A stretch of 59,432 nt of DNA. It comes from a virus. The translations under genes and the position numbers were made by a program. The notes beneath the pieces are model-generated. The model made no database searches. It saw nothing but the letters and a program-made list of their open reading frames with translations, and was not told the DNA's origin. The stretch is from IMG/VR virus record IMGVR_UViG_3300010371_000005, positions 1 to 59,432 of that record; one strand, written 5' to 3'. This document shows, in pieces, positions 40,170 through 47,846 of the stretch (position 1 is its first letter; each line of letters begins with the position of its first letter).

Positions 40170-40191
40170 CAGCCCCGCCGGAGCGGGGCTG
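40170..40191. terminator. Hairpin terminator
   Basis: 9-bp stem CAGCCCCGC / GCGGGGCTG, 4-base loop, after the 93-aa gene on the minus strand. Confidence 0.7.
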
Positions 40192-40205
40192 AGTGCTTGC
40201 GGTGA

Positions 40206-40487
40206 TCAGGCGGCGCGGTGGCGAGCCAACCCGGAACGAACATCATGCACACCCGAGCTGATCTTGTTGCGACCGTCCCGTACGAACCACCCGACCGTCC
40301 CGATCTGACGCTGGCCGACCTTGCCACTCACGTACCGCACCGGAACGGCGAACGTGAGCATCCGACCCGTGTGCCCTTCGGGGCGAACCTCGCCACCCTT
40401 AGCGATCGTCTCGGTGATCAGCTCGCGGATCGTCTTCGGGAAGGTGGCGAACTGAGCGCTGGCCGGGGTGATCGCGTCGTTGTTCAT
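40206..40487 (-). CDS. Accessory protein from a leaderless mRNA (93 aa)
   Basis: MNNDAITPASAQFATFPKTI; alpha/beta basic protein (GWFVRDGRNKISSGVHDVRS). It has its own TAAAGT-family promoter and terminator inside the tail operon, the mark of an independently expressed moron. Function unknown. Confidence 0.65.
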   Translation of the reverse strand: MNNDAITPASAQFATFPKTIRELITETIAKGGEVRPEGHTGRMLTFAVPVRYVSGKVGQRQIGTVGWFVRDGRNKISSGVHDVRSGLARHRAA

Positions 40488-40494
40488 GAGAGAG

Positions 40495-40524
40495 ACTTTA
40501 CAGCGATGCCAGGGAAGTTGTCAA
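40495..40524 (-). promoter_or_regulatory. TAAAGT-family promoter, leaderless
   Basis: Minus strand: TTGACA (40524-40519), 18-base spacer ACTTCCCTGGCATCGCTG, TAAAGT (40500-40495), ATG 7 bases on. Confidence 0.75.
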
Positions 40525-40533
40525 GGGGCGATC

Positions 40534-40971
40534 TCAGTGGCGACCGGTGCGCTGGTAGCGCATGCCCTCCTGTCCGGCGACCTCGCGCAGCGCGGTGGTC
40601 AGGAACGGGCGGCCAGGGCGAGCCGGCTGGTGGACCACGCGGGTGTAGACCGTCCGACCGCCGACCGTGAACTTGAGCTTCGGACCGCCCGGTCGGCTAC
40701 GGATGGTCAGGGCGCGCCGGCCGTTGTGCACCGCGGCGGCGTACTCGGCGGTGTACCTCACCACGCCCGTGACCGTGCTGCCCGTGACCGAGACGTTGCT
40801 CTGCCGGGACGCACGTAGCAAGCCGGTGTCGACCGGGCACAGGACTGCACTGCGGTTGTCGGTCTTACGGGTGGCTCGGCCTACGATCTTCCTGGCCGCA
40901 GCCATGCCGGTTGCGTGCATGCGTGCCTGTGCGAGATGAACTGCCACGACTTCAGCGTACGGGGTTGACAC
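40534..40971 (-). CDS. HK97 gp10-like tail completion protein (145 aa)
   Basis: VDTGLLRASRQSNVSVTG, VRYTAEYAAAVHNGRRALTI and the closing RPFLTTAL are the hallmark segments of the HK97-gp10 family (neck/tail completion). The GTG at 40971 overlaps a plus-strand promoter; a GTG at 40947 could also start it. Confidence 0.8.
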   Translation of the reverse strand: MSTPYAEVVAVHLAQARMHATGMAAARKIVGRATRKTDNRSAVLCPVDTGLLRASRQSNVSVTGSTVTGVVRYTAEYAAAVHNGRRALTIRSRPGGPKLKFTVGGRTVYTRVVHQPARPGRPFLTTALREVAGQEGMRYQRTGRH

Positions 40972-40993
40972 TTATCGGGCATGCACGTAAGGT
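40965..40993 (+). promoter_or_regulatory. TAAGGT-family promoter of the non-coding region
   Basis: TTGACA (40965-40970), 17 bases with GGCATGCACG, TAAGGT (40988-40993). No protein gene follows for more than 600 bases. Confidence 0.65.
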
Positions 40994-41535
40994 TCATCTC
41001 AGCGCAACGGGGGACCGCCCCTCGGACACGAGAAACGGGTGAGCTGGGGATGCCCAGGAACCCACCGTTGCTGACAGCGGGAAAGACCGCCCCGGCTCTC
41101 GGGAGTCCTAGCGGGGACCGAGCGGGTTGACTGGCGCTAGGGGTGCCGACTTAGTGCGTCGCGTAGATCCGGTTCGCCGGGGAGGGCGCACAGGGGTTAC
41201 CGGTTCGATCCGGGCGGCGCGCGCAGATACGGTCCAGACGCCTAACCAGCAGAAAGGGCCGGGCAAGCAGATCAGCCCACCTGGTGGTGACCTGAGCAAA
41301 CTAGCCGGTTGGTCCCGGCGAAGTGCGAGGGGCGGAGCGGGGTTCGACTCCCCGCCTGATCGCGCAGCAACCGAGAGGCAGGACCACGTCGTCACTCGGG
41401 CCGGGCGGATAGGTAGCGAGCGTCGCCGGCACGCAGCACACAACCGAATAGCGCACCTGAGCAGGCTGAACGCGTCGTCAGTGCAGGTGTCATCAGGGGC
41501 TCGCGTGCAGGAAAGCGCTTGCCTCTGAAAGATCT
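40994..41535 (+). ncRNA. Non-coding transcribed region with tRNA-like parts
   Basis: 540 bases with no credible protein gene downstream of a family promoter. Holds several GC hairpins, a T-arm-like GGTTCGATCC near 41202 and the tRNA-like element at 41270-41362. May be a degenerate tRNA cluster or a structured phage RNA. Confidence 0.45.
41270..41362 (+). tRNA. tRNA-like element
   Basis: GATCAGC pairs with CCTGATC (six of seven) around a perfect T arm CGGGG-TTCGACT-CCCCG. A GCCGG/CCGGC hairpin sits where the anticodon arm should be but has only a 6-base loop; the D arm is not recognisable. Probably a decayed tRNA or a mimic. Confidence 0.45.
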
Positions 41536-41603
41536 TGTCCCACCCCCTTGCCAACTTCCCTGGCATGCCTGTAAAGTAGTAATCACAAGGGCGAGCGAGG
41601 GAG
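41528..41603 (+). repeat. Duplicated promoter region, copy 1
   Basis: About 76 bases nearly identical to 41904-41977, from AAAGATCTTG through the promoter to GAGGGAG. The two downstream proteins are not obviously related, so the control region has been copied to new genes. Confidence 0.85.
41548..41577 (+). promoter_or_regulatory. TAAAGT-family promoter
   Basis: TTGCCA (41548-41553), 18-base spacer ACTTCCCTGGCATGCCTG, TAAAGT (41572-41577); ribosome site GGGAGCGGGA before ATG 41610. Confidence 0.75.
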
Positions 41604-41609
41604 CGGGAC

Positions 41610-41870
41610 ATGATGACGATCACGATCGAAGACACGATCTGGACGAAGATCGATGACGAGACCTTCCGCACCCAGGGCGGCGCAGAGATGAGCAGCTGGG
41701 AGCGCGCCGAGTCGGTCAAGATGCTGGCGTGGGCCGAGCGCGAGCTGGTCAAGGCCGGCAAGCGAGACCTCACGGACGAGGACAACGCGGAGGCCTACCT
41801 GGAAGCGCTGGAGATCCGCAACAGCTGGGACGAGAACTTGGAGCTGATCGATACCCTCTGGCCGCGCTGA
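41610..41870 (+). CDS. Acidic accessory protein (86 aa)
   Basis: MMTITIEDTIWTKIDDETFR; strongly acidic, beta hairpin then helices. Its charge could suit a DNA mimic or an inhibitor of a host enzyme, but this is only suggestive. ATG at 41610 or 41613. Confidence 0.6.
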   Translation: MMTITIEDTIWTKIDDETFRTQGGAEMSSWERAESVKMLAWAERELVKAGKRDLTDEDNAEAYLEALEIRNSWDENLELIDTLWPR

Positions 41871-41903
41871 GCTGGGAAGACGGGGGGCCGGAGAGGCTCC
41901 CCT

Positions 41904-41977
41904 AAAGATCTTGGCCCACCCCTTGCAACTTCCCTGGCATGCCTGTAAAGTAGTACTCACAAGGGCAAGCGAGGGAG
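41904..41977 (+). repeat. Duplicated promoter region, copy 2
   Basis: Near-identical to 41528-41603; ends just before ATG 41983. Confidence 0.85.
41923..41951 (+). promoter_or_regulatory. TAAAGT-family promoter
   Basis: TTGCAA (41923-41928), 17-base spacer CTTCCCTGGCATGCCTG, TAAAGT (41946-41951). Confidence 0.75.
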
Positions 41978-41982
41978 ACGAA

Positions 41983-42249
41983 ATGTTCAGCATCGAGCAG
42001 GCGGCCAAGGACATCAACAAGGCGATCGAGCGGACGCACACCGGGGACTGGGTGAAGCTGACCGAGGTGGCAGCGCTCGCCGGAGACCTGACCATCGAGC
42101 AGTGGCGAGCCGGCATCGAGTACCTGCTGGTGAACGACCCGGACATCGAGGTCATGGGCGAGATGAACCAGAAGACCCTGACGAAGATGGACCGCCTGTA
42201 CGAGGTCCGGTGCGGTGGGGTCTGGAACCACCTGATCCGCCGGTACTGA
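41983..42249 (+). CDS. Acidic accessory protein (88 aa)
   Basis: MFSIEQAAKDINKAIERTHT; helical, acidic, ends VWNHLIRRY. AGGGAGA lies before the ATG. No family recognised. Second gene of the plus-strand accessory module. Confidence 0.6.
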   Translation: MFSIEQAAKDINKAIERTHTGDWVKLTEVAALAGDLTIEQWRAGIEYLLVNDPDIEVMGEMNQKTLTKMDRLYEVRCGGVWNHLIRRY

Positions 42250-42334
42250 GCAGGACGGGGGCTCCGGCCCCCACCTCGCACCACCCTTGTGAGCTAGATC
42301 AACTTGACACGTTTCAATCAGAGAGGCTGACCGC

Positions 42335-42529
42335 ATGCACTACAACGTCCAGGTTCACATTCAGCGAGTGGAGACCGTCCCCCGCGCGTCCAGCACACTG
42401 AAAGACGACTTCCGCAAGGTGACCGAAGTCCTCGAACTCAAGATCACGGCGGAAAGTGAGGCCGTCGCGTACGAGCGAGCGCTCAGGGTGCTGAGCATGA
42501 ACGCACCGGAAAGCGAGCTGCCCCGATGA
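42335..42529 (+). CDS. Small accessory protein (64 aa)
   Basis: MHYNVQVHIQRVETVPRASS; ferredoxin-like beta-alpha-beta pattern. A TTGACA lies upstream (42304) but no matching -10. Coupled to the 25-aa gene by ATGA. Confidence 0.55.
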   Translation: MHYNVQVHIQRVETVPRASSTLKDDFRKVTEVLELKITAESEAVAYERALRVLSMNAPESELPR

Positions 42530-42603
42530 ACTGGGAACCGATCATCGTGCTGGGGATGTTCCTGACGGCCATGGTCCTGCTGGCCTGGATCGAGAGACGC
42601 TGA
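42526..42603 (+). CDS. Single-pass micro-membrane protein (25 aa)
   Basis: MNWEPIIVLGMFLTAMVLLA then WIERR: one transmembrane helix with a basic end. ATGA overlap with the upstream gene supports translation. Confidence 0.5.
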   Translation: MNWEPIIVLGMFLTAMVLLAWIERR

Positions 42604-42618
42604 CCCTTGTGATCATGA

Positions 42619-42690
42619 GCCGACGGTCACTAGCGTCGGCCGAATAGGTTCGCGCACGCCCCGTGCTGGTTAGATCCCCGCGGGGCGTGC
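42619..42690. terminator. Double hairpin, bidirectional terminator
   Basis: GCCGACG/CGTCGGC (42619-42625 with 42634-42640) and GCACGCCCCG/CGGGGCGTGC (42654-42663 with 42681-42690) between the plus module and the convergent minus-strand neck gene. Confidence 0.7.
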
Positions 42691-42695
42691 TGCTG

Positions 42696-43244
42696 TCATG
42701 ATGCGGGTCCGGCGCTCTCGCAGTCACACGCGGGTCCCCGAACGGTCACCGTCATCACACCACCGGCGCATCCGCCGGAGAGGTCCAGCGGGAGCCAGGC
42801 ACCCGGGAGCATGGACTTGATCCGCCCGCGCCCCTCCGGCAGCTCACCGAAGCAGCAGAGCGCCCGACGCATCGCGGCGGCATCGTCCATGACCGCCTGC
42901 GTCACCGCGTCCCACTGAGCCGCGGTCGGGATCTTCTGCGCTGGCGGCGTGGGCGCGCACCTGATCGCGCCGATCTCCAGCGTCACCGCCCACGCCACGA
43001 CACCCTTTGGAACGGGCGTGTCGTCTTGCGCCGGGAACGTCCCCGAACTCGGGAAGAACGTCACGGGGCGGACCCACGCCAGGCCGGAGCAGCACTCGTC
43101 CTCGGTCTCGCTGATCAGGTGGTCCACGATCGCGCCCGTGCGCAGCTGCACGTACTTCGGCGGCGAGTCGAGCTTCTCCACCTCCTGCTCAAGGCAGGCC
43201 AGCAGCTCACGCGCCAGCGGCATCACCAGGGGGTCAGTTGCCAT
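42696..43244 (-). CDS. Neck or tail-terminator protein (182 aa)
   Basis: Alpha/beta protein (MPLARELLACLEQEVEKLDS) with a Cys-rich centre and end (ECCSGLAW, CDCESAG). Placement straight after the connector and before the gp10-like gene suggests a head-closure or tail-terminator role. Start overlaps the connector stop (TGATG). Confidence 0.6.
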   Translation of the reverse strand: MATDPLVMPLARELLACLEQEVEKLDSPPKYVQLRTGAIVDHLISETEDECCSGLAWVRPVTFFPSSGTFPAQDDTPVPKGVVAWAVTLEIGAIRCAPTPPAQKIPTAAQWDAVTQAVMDDAAAMRRALCCFGELPEGRGRIKSMLPGAWLPLDLSGGCAGGVMTVTVRGPACDCESAGPAS

Positions 43245-44713
43245 CAGGCACCCCAGACTGTCACGCGGTCGCAGGACTCCGGAAGATCCGGCGAGAGGAC
43301 CACGGGCGGGGACTGACGGCGGCCAGGATTGAGGGCCGCGATCACGTCATCGACCTGGCGCACGCCCGTGGTGCCGGCCGCGCCATCGCCGGCGTCCACC
43401 TCGATCTCGACACCCTGACGCGACAGGCGGGTCATCCTGGCCGGGAGCGCGCATGCCCCGCCGGCCAGATGCTTCGCATACTCGCACGCGAGCAGCGCGA
43501 CCGCCACCTGCAGCGCGGCGGGCAGTTCGCGGCCGATACCGTACGTGACCTGGAAATCGCCCGGCTCAGTGCCACAGCTCGGCCAGCACAGGCCATCCGC
43601 GCGAACCAGCAGGTACGCGCCCTTGCTCAGGTCCACCCGGTAAGCGCTTTCCTCCACCGTCTCACCCGCGACCACCACCGAGGTCACCGAAGCCACCGGC
43701 CCACGCAGCACGATGGCGCACCCGCCGGAGTTGCAGCAGGACCCGCACCCGCGGTTGAACCACCGGCCACCGAACAGGTACGGGCCGCTGACCACGGGAT
43801 CCTGGCCCGGCCAGATGGGGTAGTCGCGGTAGATCTCCGGCGAGAGCATGTTCTGCCGGGGCTGGATCGTCATCTCGCACACGCCGTACTGCCGCCCGGT
43901 GGCCGCCCAGAGGAACCGGCTCGCGAGCTGCAGGGCCGCGGTGCGCACGGCCAGGGACCTACCCGCCCACTCGTCACAGACACCCAGCTCGTCCGGGTCG
44001 ATGCTCCAGCCGCAGACTCCGGTGTCGATCGGGGGTTCGGCGTTGCTCCCGGTGATCGCTGCAGCCATGTCCAGCGTGAACGCCACCGCCCCCTGGCCGT
44101 TGCCGCCAGGGGTCACGCCGGTCGCCGAGAGGATGATCTGCAGCGGGTAGTCGGCCGCGCCCTCGTTGGCCGCCGCCGCCTCGAAGACCACATCCACGAA
44201 GTAGTTACCGCCGCCGAACGCGTCCGACGGGTAGGCCGGCGCGGCGCCGGTGCGGAAGGTGCCGTTCCACAGCGAGCCGAGCCCGCCGGAGTTGGTCCCG
44301 TTCTGCGGTGCGGTCAGGTTGCCGTTCGTGATGCCCGCGCTCGCGAAGGCACCTGAGGTGGCCACGTACCGGCCATTGGTGCTGTGCCGGTTGGCTCGGT
44401 AGGGCATGCCCCCGGTGACCGGTACGGGCGAGCTGAGCGGGATCACGTTCCACGCGCCCGGTGTCACCGAAGCCGCAGTCAGCGTGCCGGAACCGAGCAG
44501 CGTTCCCTGGCCGGAACCGGCCGGATCGTCATCGGTGGTCGGTTCGTACAGCTCTCCGGTGAACGTGCCGGAGACCGTGATCGGCGCGAAGAACCGGATC
44601 CCGGTGATCGTGCCGCCGACCGCGGGCACCACCGTGACGGCGGTGTTGATGCCACCGGGCTCAAGCACGTCCCCGGATGCGGGCACCTGATCGGTGAAGA
44701 TCGACTCTGCCAT
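43244..44713 (-). CDS. DUF4082 domain fused to head-to-tail connector (489 aa)
   Basis: Residues 1-200 match DUF4082: TITGIRFFAPITVSGTFTGE, GTLTAASVTPGAWNVIPLSS, YRANRHSTNGRYVAT. DUF4082 is a beta-sandwich found on secreted or carbohydrate-linked proteins. Residues 230-489 match a phage head-tail adaptor (LAVRTAALQLASRFLWAATG; EIYRDYPIWPGQDP; Cys-rich RGCGSCCNSGGC; ELPAALQVAVALLACEYAKH). The fusion would display DUF4082 at the neck. Confidence 0.75.
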   Translation of the reverse strand: MAESIFTDQVPASGDVLEPGGINTAVTVVPAVGGTITGIRFFAPITVSGTFTGELYEPTTDDDPAGSGQGTLLGSGTLTAASVTPGAWNVIPLSSPVPVTGGMPYRANRHSTNGRYVATSGAFASAGITNGNLTAPQNGTNSGGLGSLWNGTFRTGAAPAYPSDAFGGGNYFVDVVFEAAAANEGAADYPLQIILSATGVTPGGNGQGAVAFTLDMAAAITGSNAEPPIDTGVCGWSIDPDELGVCDEWAGRSLAVRTAALQLASRFLWAATGRQYGVCEMTIQPRQNMLSPEIYRDYPIWPGQDPVVSGPYLFGGRWFNRGCGSCCNSGGCAIVLRGPVASVTSVVVAGETVEESAYRVDLSKGAYLLVRADGLCWPSCGTEPGDFQVTYGIGRELPAALQVAVALLACEYAKHLAGGACALPARMTRLSRQGVEIEVDAGDGAAGTTGVRQVDDVIAALNPGRRQSPPVVLSPDLPESCDRVTVWGA

Positions 44714-44727
44714 GCGCGCCCGCTCCC

Positions 44728-45825
44728 CTACGCGTTCACGGGGACGGCAGTGCCGTCATCCGCCCAGGTGTTTCCGCTGTACACGTTACCGTTCGCAGCC
44801 AGGAAAGAAGTCACCGTACCGAACGCCCCGCCCTTGCCGGTGTCCGGATCGCGGGCCAGCACGTTGTCCGTGAACTCGATGCCGGTGGGGTTGTCGCCGA
44901 AGTTGGCGCCGGGGTTGTGTCCGAGCGACACCGAGTAGCCACCCGCGGTCACCGGGAAGTAGTTGCCCCCGATCAGGATGTCCGCCAGCTCGGCGAAGTC
45001 CCCGAACAGGTTCAGATTGTTCGAGGGACCACCGCCGTGCCCGTTGTCCAGCACGTCACAGACGATGGTGTTGCCCGTCAGGGTGATGTCGTGACCGCCC
45101 GAACACAGGAACCCGCCAGCGTGGTCCTGGCCGGTGGCGCTGATCCTCTGGCCGTGCAGGTATGAATCCTCGACGAGGACGTTGATCGAGGCGTTGACCG
45201 CGGTGATCCCACCCTCGATGTCGCAGCGCAGGATGGTCATGTTCTGGAACCCGACGGCGGCGTTCGGCCAGGTGGTGGCGTCGACGTGGCAATCTTCCAT
45301 CGTCAGGTCCGCGTTCGCCGAGTCGATGTCGATGTGCCCGTTGATCTTGCAACGGCGCAGGGTGACGGAGGCGTTGTCGTAGATCCGGATGTCGCCGTTG
45401 ATCAGCTTGTCCTCGATCACCGCGACCTCATTGTTCTGGAACCCTTCGGGTCCCGCGTACAGCGTGAGGTCGGCCTCTGTCATCCCCACGCCGGCGAGGC
45501 CGGTGTTCGTGGCGTCGGGGAATCCGGTGCCGGGCACGCCGGCGATCGTGAAGCCGGTGACCTCGAACGACCCCGAGGTGCTGAACGCGGTGTCACCGTC
45601 CAGCCGGACCGAGCCGTAGAACGTGCCACCGGTGCTCGCGCTGAACAGCAACAGATGGGATGCGCCGGCGCTCGGGTCGCCGCCGAAGGTCATGTCCTGG
45701 CCGATCGCCACACGCCCGGCGCTGGTCTGATCGGCAGCCGCGGGTCCGTCTCCGACGGCGGCGTGCGTGATGGCCGCGACCCCGGACGTGAGGACGGCCG
45801 TCAGGCCTGCAGCGTTGAGCCCCAT
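44728..45825 (-). CDS. Decoration-like domain fused to a parallel beta-helix (365 aa)
   Basis: The N-terminal ~105 residues are a paralog of the upstream 112-aa protein (MGLNAAGLTAVLTSGVAAIT; LLLFSASTGGTFYGSVRLDG). Then comes a right-handed parallel beta-helix with regularly spaced Asn/Asp/Cys turns (INGHIDIDSANADLTMEDCH, SGGHDITLTGNTIVCDV), as in pectate-lyase-like phage adhesins. Probably a capsid- or neck-bound projection that binds or cuts polysaccharide. Confidence 0.7.
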   Translation of the reverse strand: MGLNAAGLTAVLTSGVAAITHAAVGDGPAAADQTSAGRVAIGQDMTFGGDPSAGASHLLLFSASTGGTFYGSVRLDGDTAFSTSGSFEVTGFTIAGVPGTGFPDATNTGLAGVGMTEADLTLYAGPEGFQNNEVAVIEDKLINGDIRIYDNASVTLRRCKINGHIDIDSANADLTMEDCHVDATTWPNAAVGFQNMTILRCDIEGGITAVNASINVLVEDSYLHGQRISATGQDHAGGFLCSGGHDITLTGNTIVCDVLDNGHGGGPSNNLNLFGDFAELADILIGGNYFPVTAGGYSVSLGHNPGANFGDNPTGIEFTDNVLARDPDTGKGGAFGTVTSFLAANGNVYSGNTWADDGTAVPVNA

Positions 45826-46163
45826 CAGGCCGGAGACGATCCGGTGATGGTCAGCGCGGTCAGGTTGTAGCTGCCCGACGCACTGAACGCCTGATCGCCG
45901 GCGAGCGCATCGAACCCGTAGAACGTGCCACCCGTGGCCGCGCTGAACAGCAGGGCATGGGTGGCCGGAGCGTCTGCGGTGCCAGTGAAGGCGTACGGGA
46001 CACCGGTCGCGGTGACGACTCCACCGGCGGTGCCGCGGGTGACCTGCACGCGCGCGGTGCTCACCTCGTCAGCGGCCGTGGGCCCGTCTCCGATGCCGAC
46101 GTACAGCGCCGCGCTGTTACCGGTTGCGAGCAGCGCGGTGATCCCTGCGGTGTTGAGTCCCAC
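45825..46163 (-). CDS. Decoration-like structural protein (112 aa)
   Basis: MGLNTAGITALLATGNSAAL; beta-rich, Ala/Gly/Thr-rich, with HALLFSAATGGTFYGFDALA. Homologous to the N-terminal domain of the next gene. GTG start after AGGAGG. Its size, beta-rich character and virion context suggest a head or tail decoration protein. Confidence 0.65.
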   Translation of the reverse strand: MGLNTAGITALLATGNSAALYVGIGDGPTAADEVSTARVQVTRGTAGGVVTATGVPYAFTGTADAPATHALLFSAATGGTFYGFDALAGDQAFSASGSYNLTALTITGSSPA

Positions 46164-46220
46164 GGTGGGCGCCTCCTGTGTCAGTCCTGTTCAGTCTATG
46201 CGGACACGTCATGAACGCGA

Positions 46221-46249
46221 AGCGCCCCCGACCATCGATCGGGGGCGCT
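46221..46249. terminator. Hairpin terminator
   Basis: Perfect 11-bp stem AGCGCCCCCGA / TCGGGGGCGCT, 7-base loop, between the tail tube and decoration genes. Confidence 0.75.
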
Positions 46250-46264
46250 GCACTAGTCGCGTGA

Positions 46265-46957
46265 CTACGAGCTCAAACCGGCGGTTCCACAGATCGCCTC
46301 CGGCGGGGCGAGCTGCGTCCAGATCGGCAAGTGGTGGGTGTCGGTCTCGATTGCGACCGGCAGCGGCGCCGGAGCGTCCGTCTGGTCGCGCATCACGTCG
46401 TACGGACCCACGCCCCACGGTGTGCCGGTCCGCGTGCGGGCGACCACCGTGAAGTTGATCGCCGCGTTCGTCACCGCGATGTCCTCCATGAGAGCACCCT
46501 CGACGAGCCACGGCAGCAGGTTGTAGCCGTACCAAGGGTACGGGTCACCCGGAAGGCAAGCCTCCTCGGCGTTACCCATCCACAGCTCAAGCGCGAAGTT
46601 CGCCGTGGCGAACTTCGCCTTAGTGACCGCGAAACCGATGCTCTGACCGGAGTAGTCCAGGTACGGATCCAGCCCCGTCAGGATCGCGAACAGTTCCGGG
46701 TCCACCTCCTGGAACACCATGGTCACGGTGTACCACCGTAGGTCCGGCAGGCTCCGCTCATCGATGATGGCACGCCCGGCGGCGTTGCGGATGAAGAACG
46801 ACTCGCCCTCCTCCACCTCCGGGGTCATCGTGACGGAAATGAACCCGTCTGAGACACCGTAGGCGTCATCGCCGTACTCCGGATTGCCGCACTCGTCCAG
46901 CCGCGTGACGCGCATCGTCTCGCCCTGCAGCGGCTTGGCACAGATCGCATTCGCCAT
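46265..46957 (-). CDS. Major tail (tube) protein (230 aa)
   Basis: Beta-rich protein with VSDGFISVTMTPEVEEGESF and MVFQEVDPELFAILTG, the layout of actinophage tail-tube subunits. Its ATG overlaps the upstream stop (TAATG) and it is followed by a terminator, fitting high-level expression. Confidence 0.7.
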   Translation of the reverse strand: MANAICAKPLQGETMRVTRLDECGNPEYGDDAYGVSDGFISVTMTPEVEEGESFFIRNAAGRAIIDERSLPDLRWYTVTMVFQEVDPELFAILTGLDPYLDYSGQSIGFAVTKAKFATANFALELWMGNAEEACLPGDPYPWYGYNLLPWLVEGALMEDIAVTNAAINFTVVARTRTGTPWGVGPYDVMRDQTDAPAPLPVAIETDTHHLPIWTQLAPPEAICGTAGLSS

Positions 46958-47775
46958 TAGGGACTCACCACTTCCAGGGGATCGTAGGTAGCGCGGCCGG
47001 CGAAGCAGTCGAACGACACCGCATAGGCGCGCTCGGCCACGATGAGTTCGAGGTTGGAGATACGATCGAACGCGGTCGCCATGTCGACACCCGCGCCACG
47101 CCACACCGTGGTCTGACCGGTCACGATCAGCTCACCGGCCGGGTAGGCGCCGAACACCCACACTGAACCGAGGGGAGTGATCTTGCGCGTGCTGCCCTGC
47201 TCGGCTAGGACGAGCCCCGCCTCCGCAGCGAACGCAGCGACCTCGATCGGGGCGTGGATGTAGGCCACCCCGCCGTACTGCTGATCGGTGTAGGCGTAAC
47301 GCTCCAGCGCCCCCACGACCTCAGTGATCAGACCGTCCTCGTACCCCGAGGGGATCGGAACGGCCGTCTCGTCCAGATTGCGGATCCCGAGTTCGTTGCC
47401 CTCGAAGTCCAGCCCCGACCAGAGCGCCGTCTCGACCGCGGCCATCTCGCCGGACTCAAGGCGCCGCAGCGCCTTGTTCTCCAGCTCGGTCTGGCTGTAG
47501 CCGACGAGCGTGCACTCCATCGTGCCGAGCACCGCGAAGACGCCGGTCTCGATCTCTTCGTCATCGCCATCGATCGGCTTGGTCGGTGCCGCGCCGGGGG
47601 CGTAGCAGTCGATGCCGAGCGCGCGCACGCTGCCGCACCCGCTGGGCACGTAGCGGACGCCGCCACCCTGGCCGTGGGTCGGCAGGTCCAGCGGGCCGAT
47701 CGCCGCGTCGAACAGGCCGTAACGCCGCCGAAGCGGCTCCGGGGCCGGGACGGTCATTCCGGGAATGATCGCCAT
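46957..47775 (-). CDS. Virion-region protein (272 aa)
   Basis: Mixed alpha/beta protein (YGLFDAAIGPLDLPTHGQGG; ETALWSGLDFEGNELGIRNL; VAYIHAPIEVAAFAAEAG). It resembles capsid-fold pieces but I cannot assign it. Follows the major capsid gene and a UUCG-loop hairpin; probably a minor capsid or head-completion component. Confidence 0.6.
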   Translation of the reverse strand: MAIIPGMTVPAPEPLRRRYGLFDAAIGPLDLPTHGQGGGVRYVPSGCGSVRALGIDCYAPGAAPTKPIDGDDEEIETGVFAVLGTMECTLVGYSQTELENKALRRLESGEMAAVETALWSGLDFEGNELGIRNLDETAVPIPSGYEDGLITEVVGALERYAYTDQQYGGVAYIHAPIEVAAFAAEAGLVLAEQGSTRKITPLGSVWVFGAYPAGELIVTGQTTVWRGAGVDMATAFDRISNLELIVAERAYAVSFDCFAGRATYDPLEVVSP

Positions 47776-47810
47776 GTCAGTTTCACCTCCATCTCATGAT
47801 CGTTCGTGAG

Positions 47811-47832
47811 GCTCCGGGCCGAAGCCCGGAGC
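47811..47832 (-). terminator. UUCG-loop hairpin after the capsid gene
   Basis: On the minus strand GCTCCGGGC-TTCG-GCCCGGAGC, a 9-bp stem capped by the very stable UUCG tetraloop; may terminate or protect the capsid mRNA. Confidence 0.75.
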
Positions 47833-47846
47833 TAGATCACGAGATG

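Noticed and set aside
41161-41225. Complete second tRNA around GGTTCGATCC
   Set aside because: T-stem has mismatches and no acceptor or anticodon arm can be drawn; mentioned only as part of the non-coding region.
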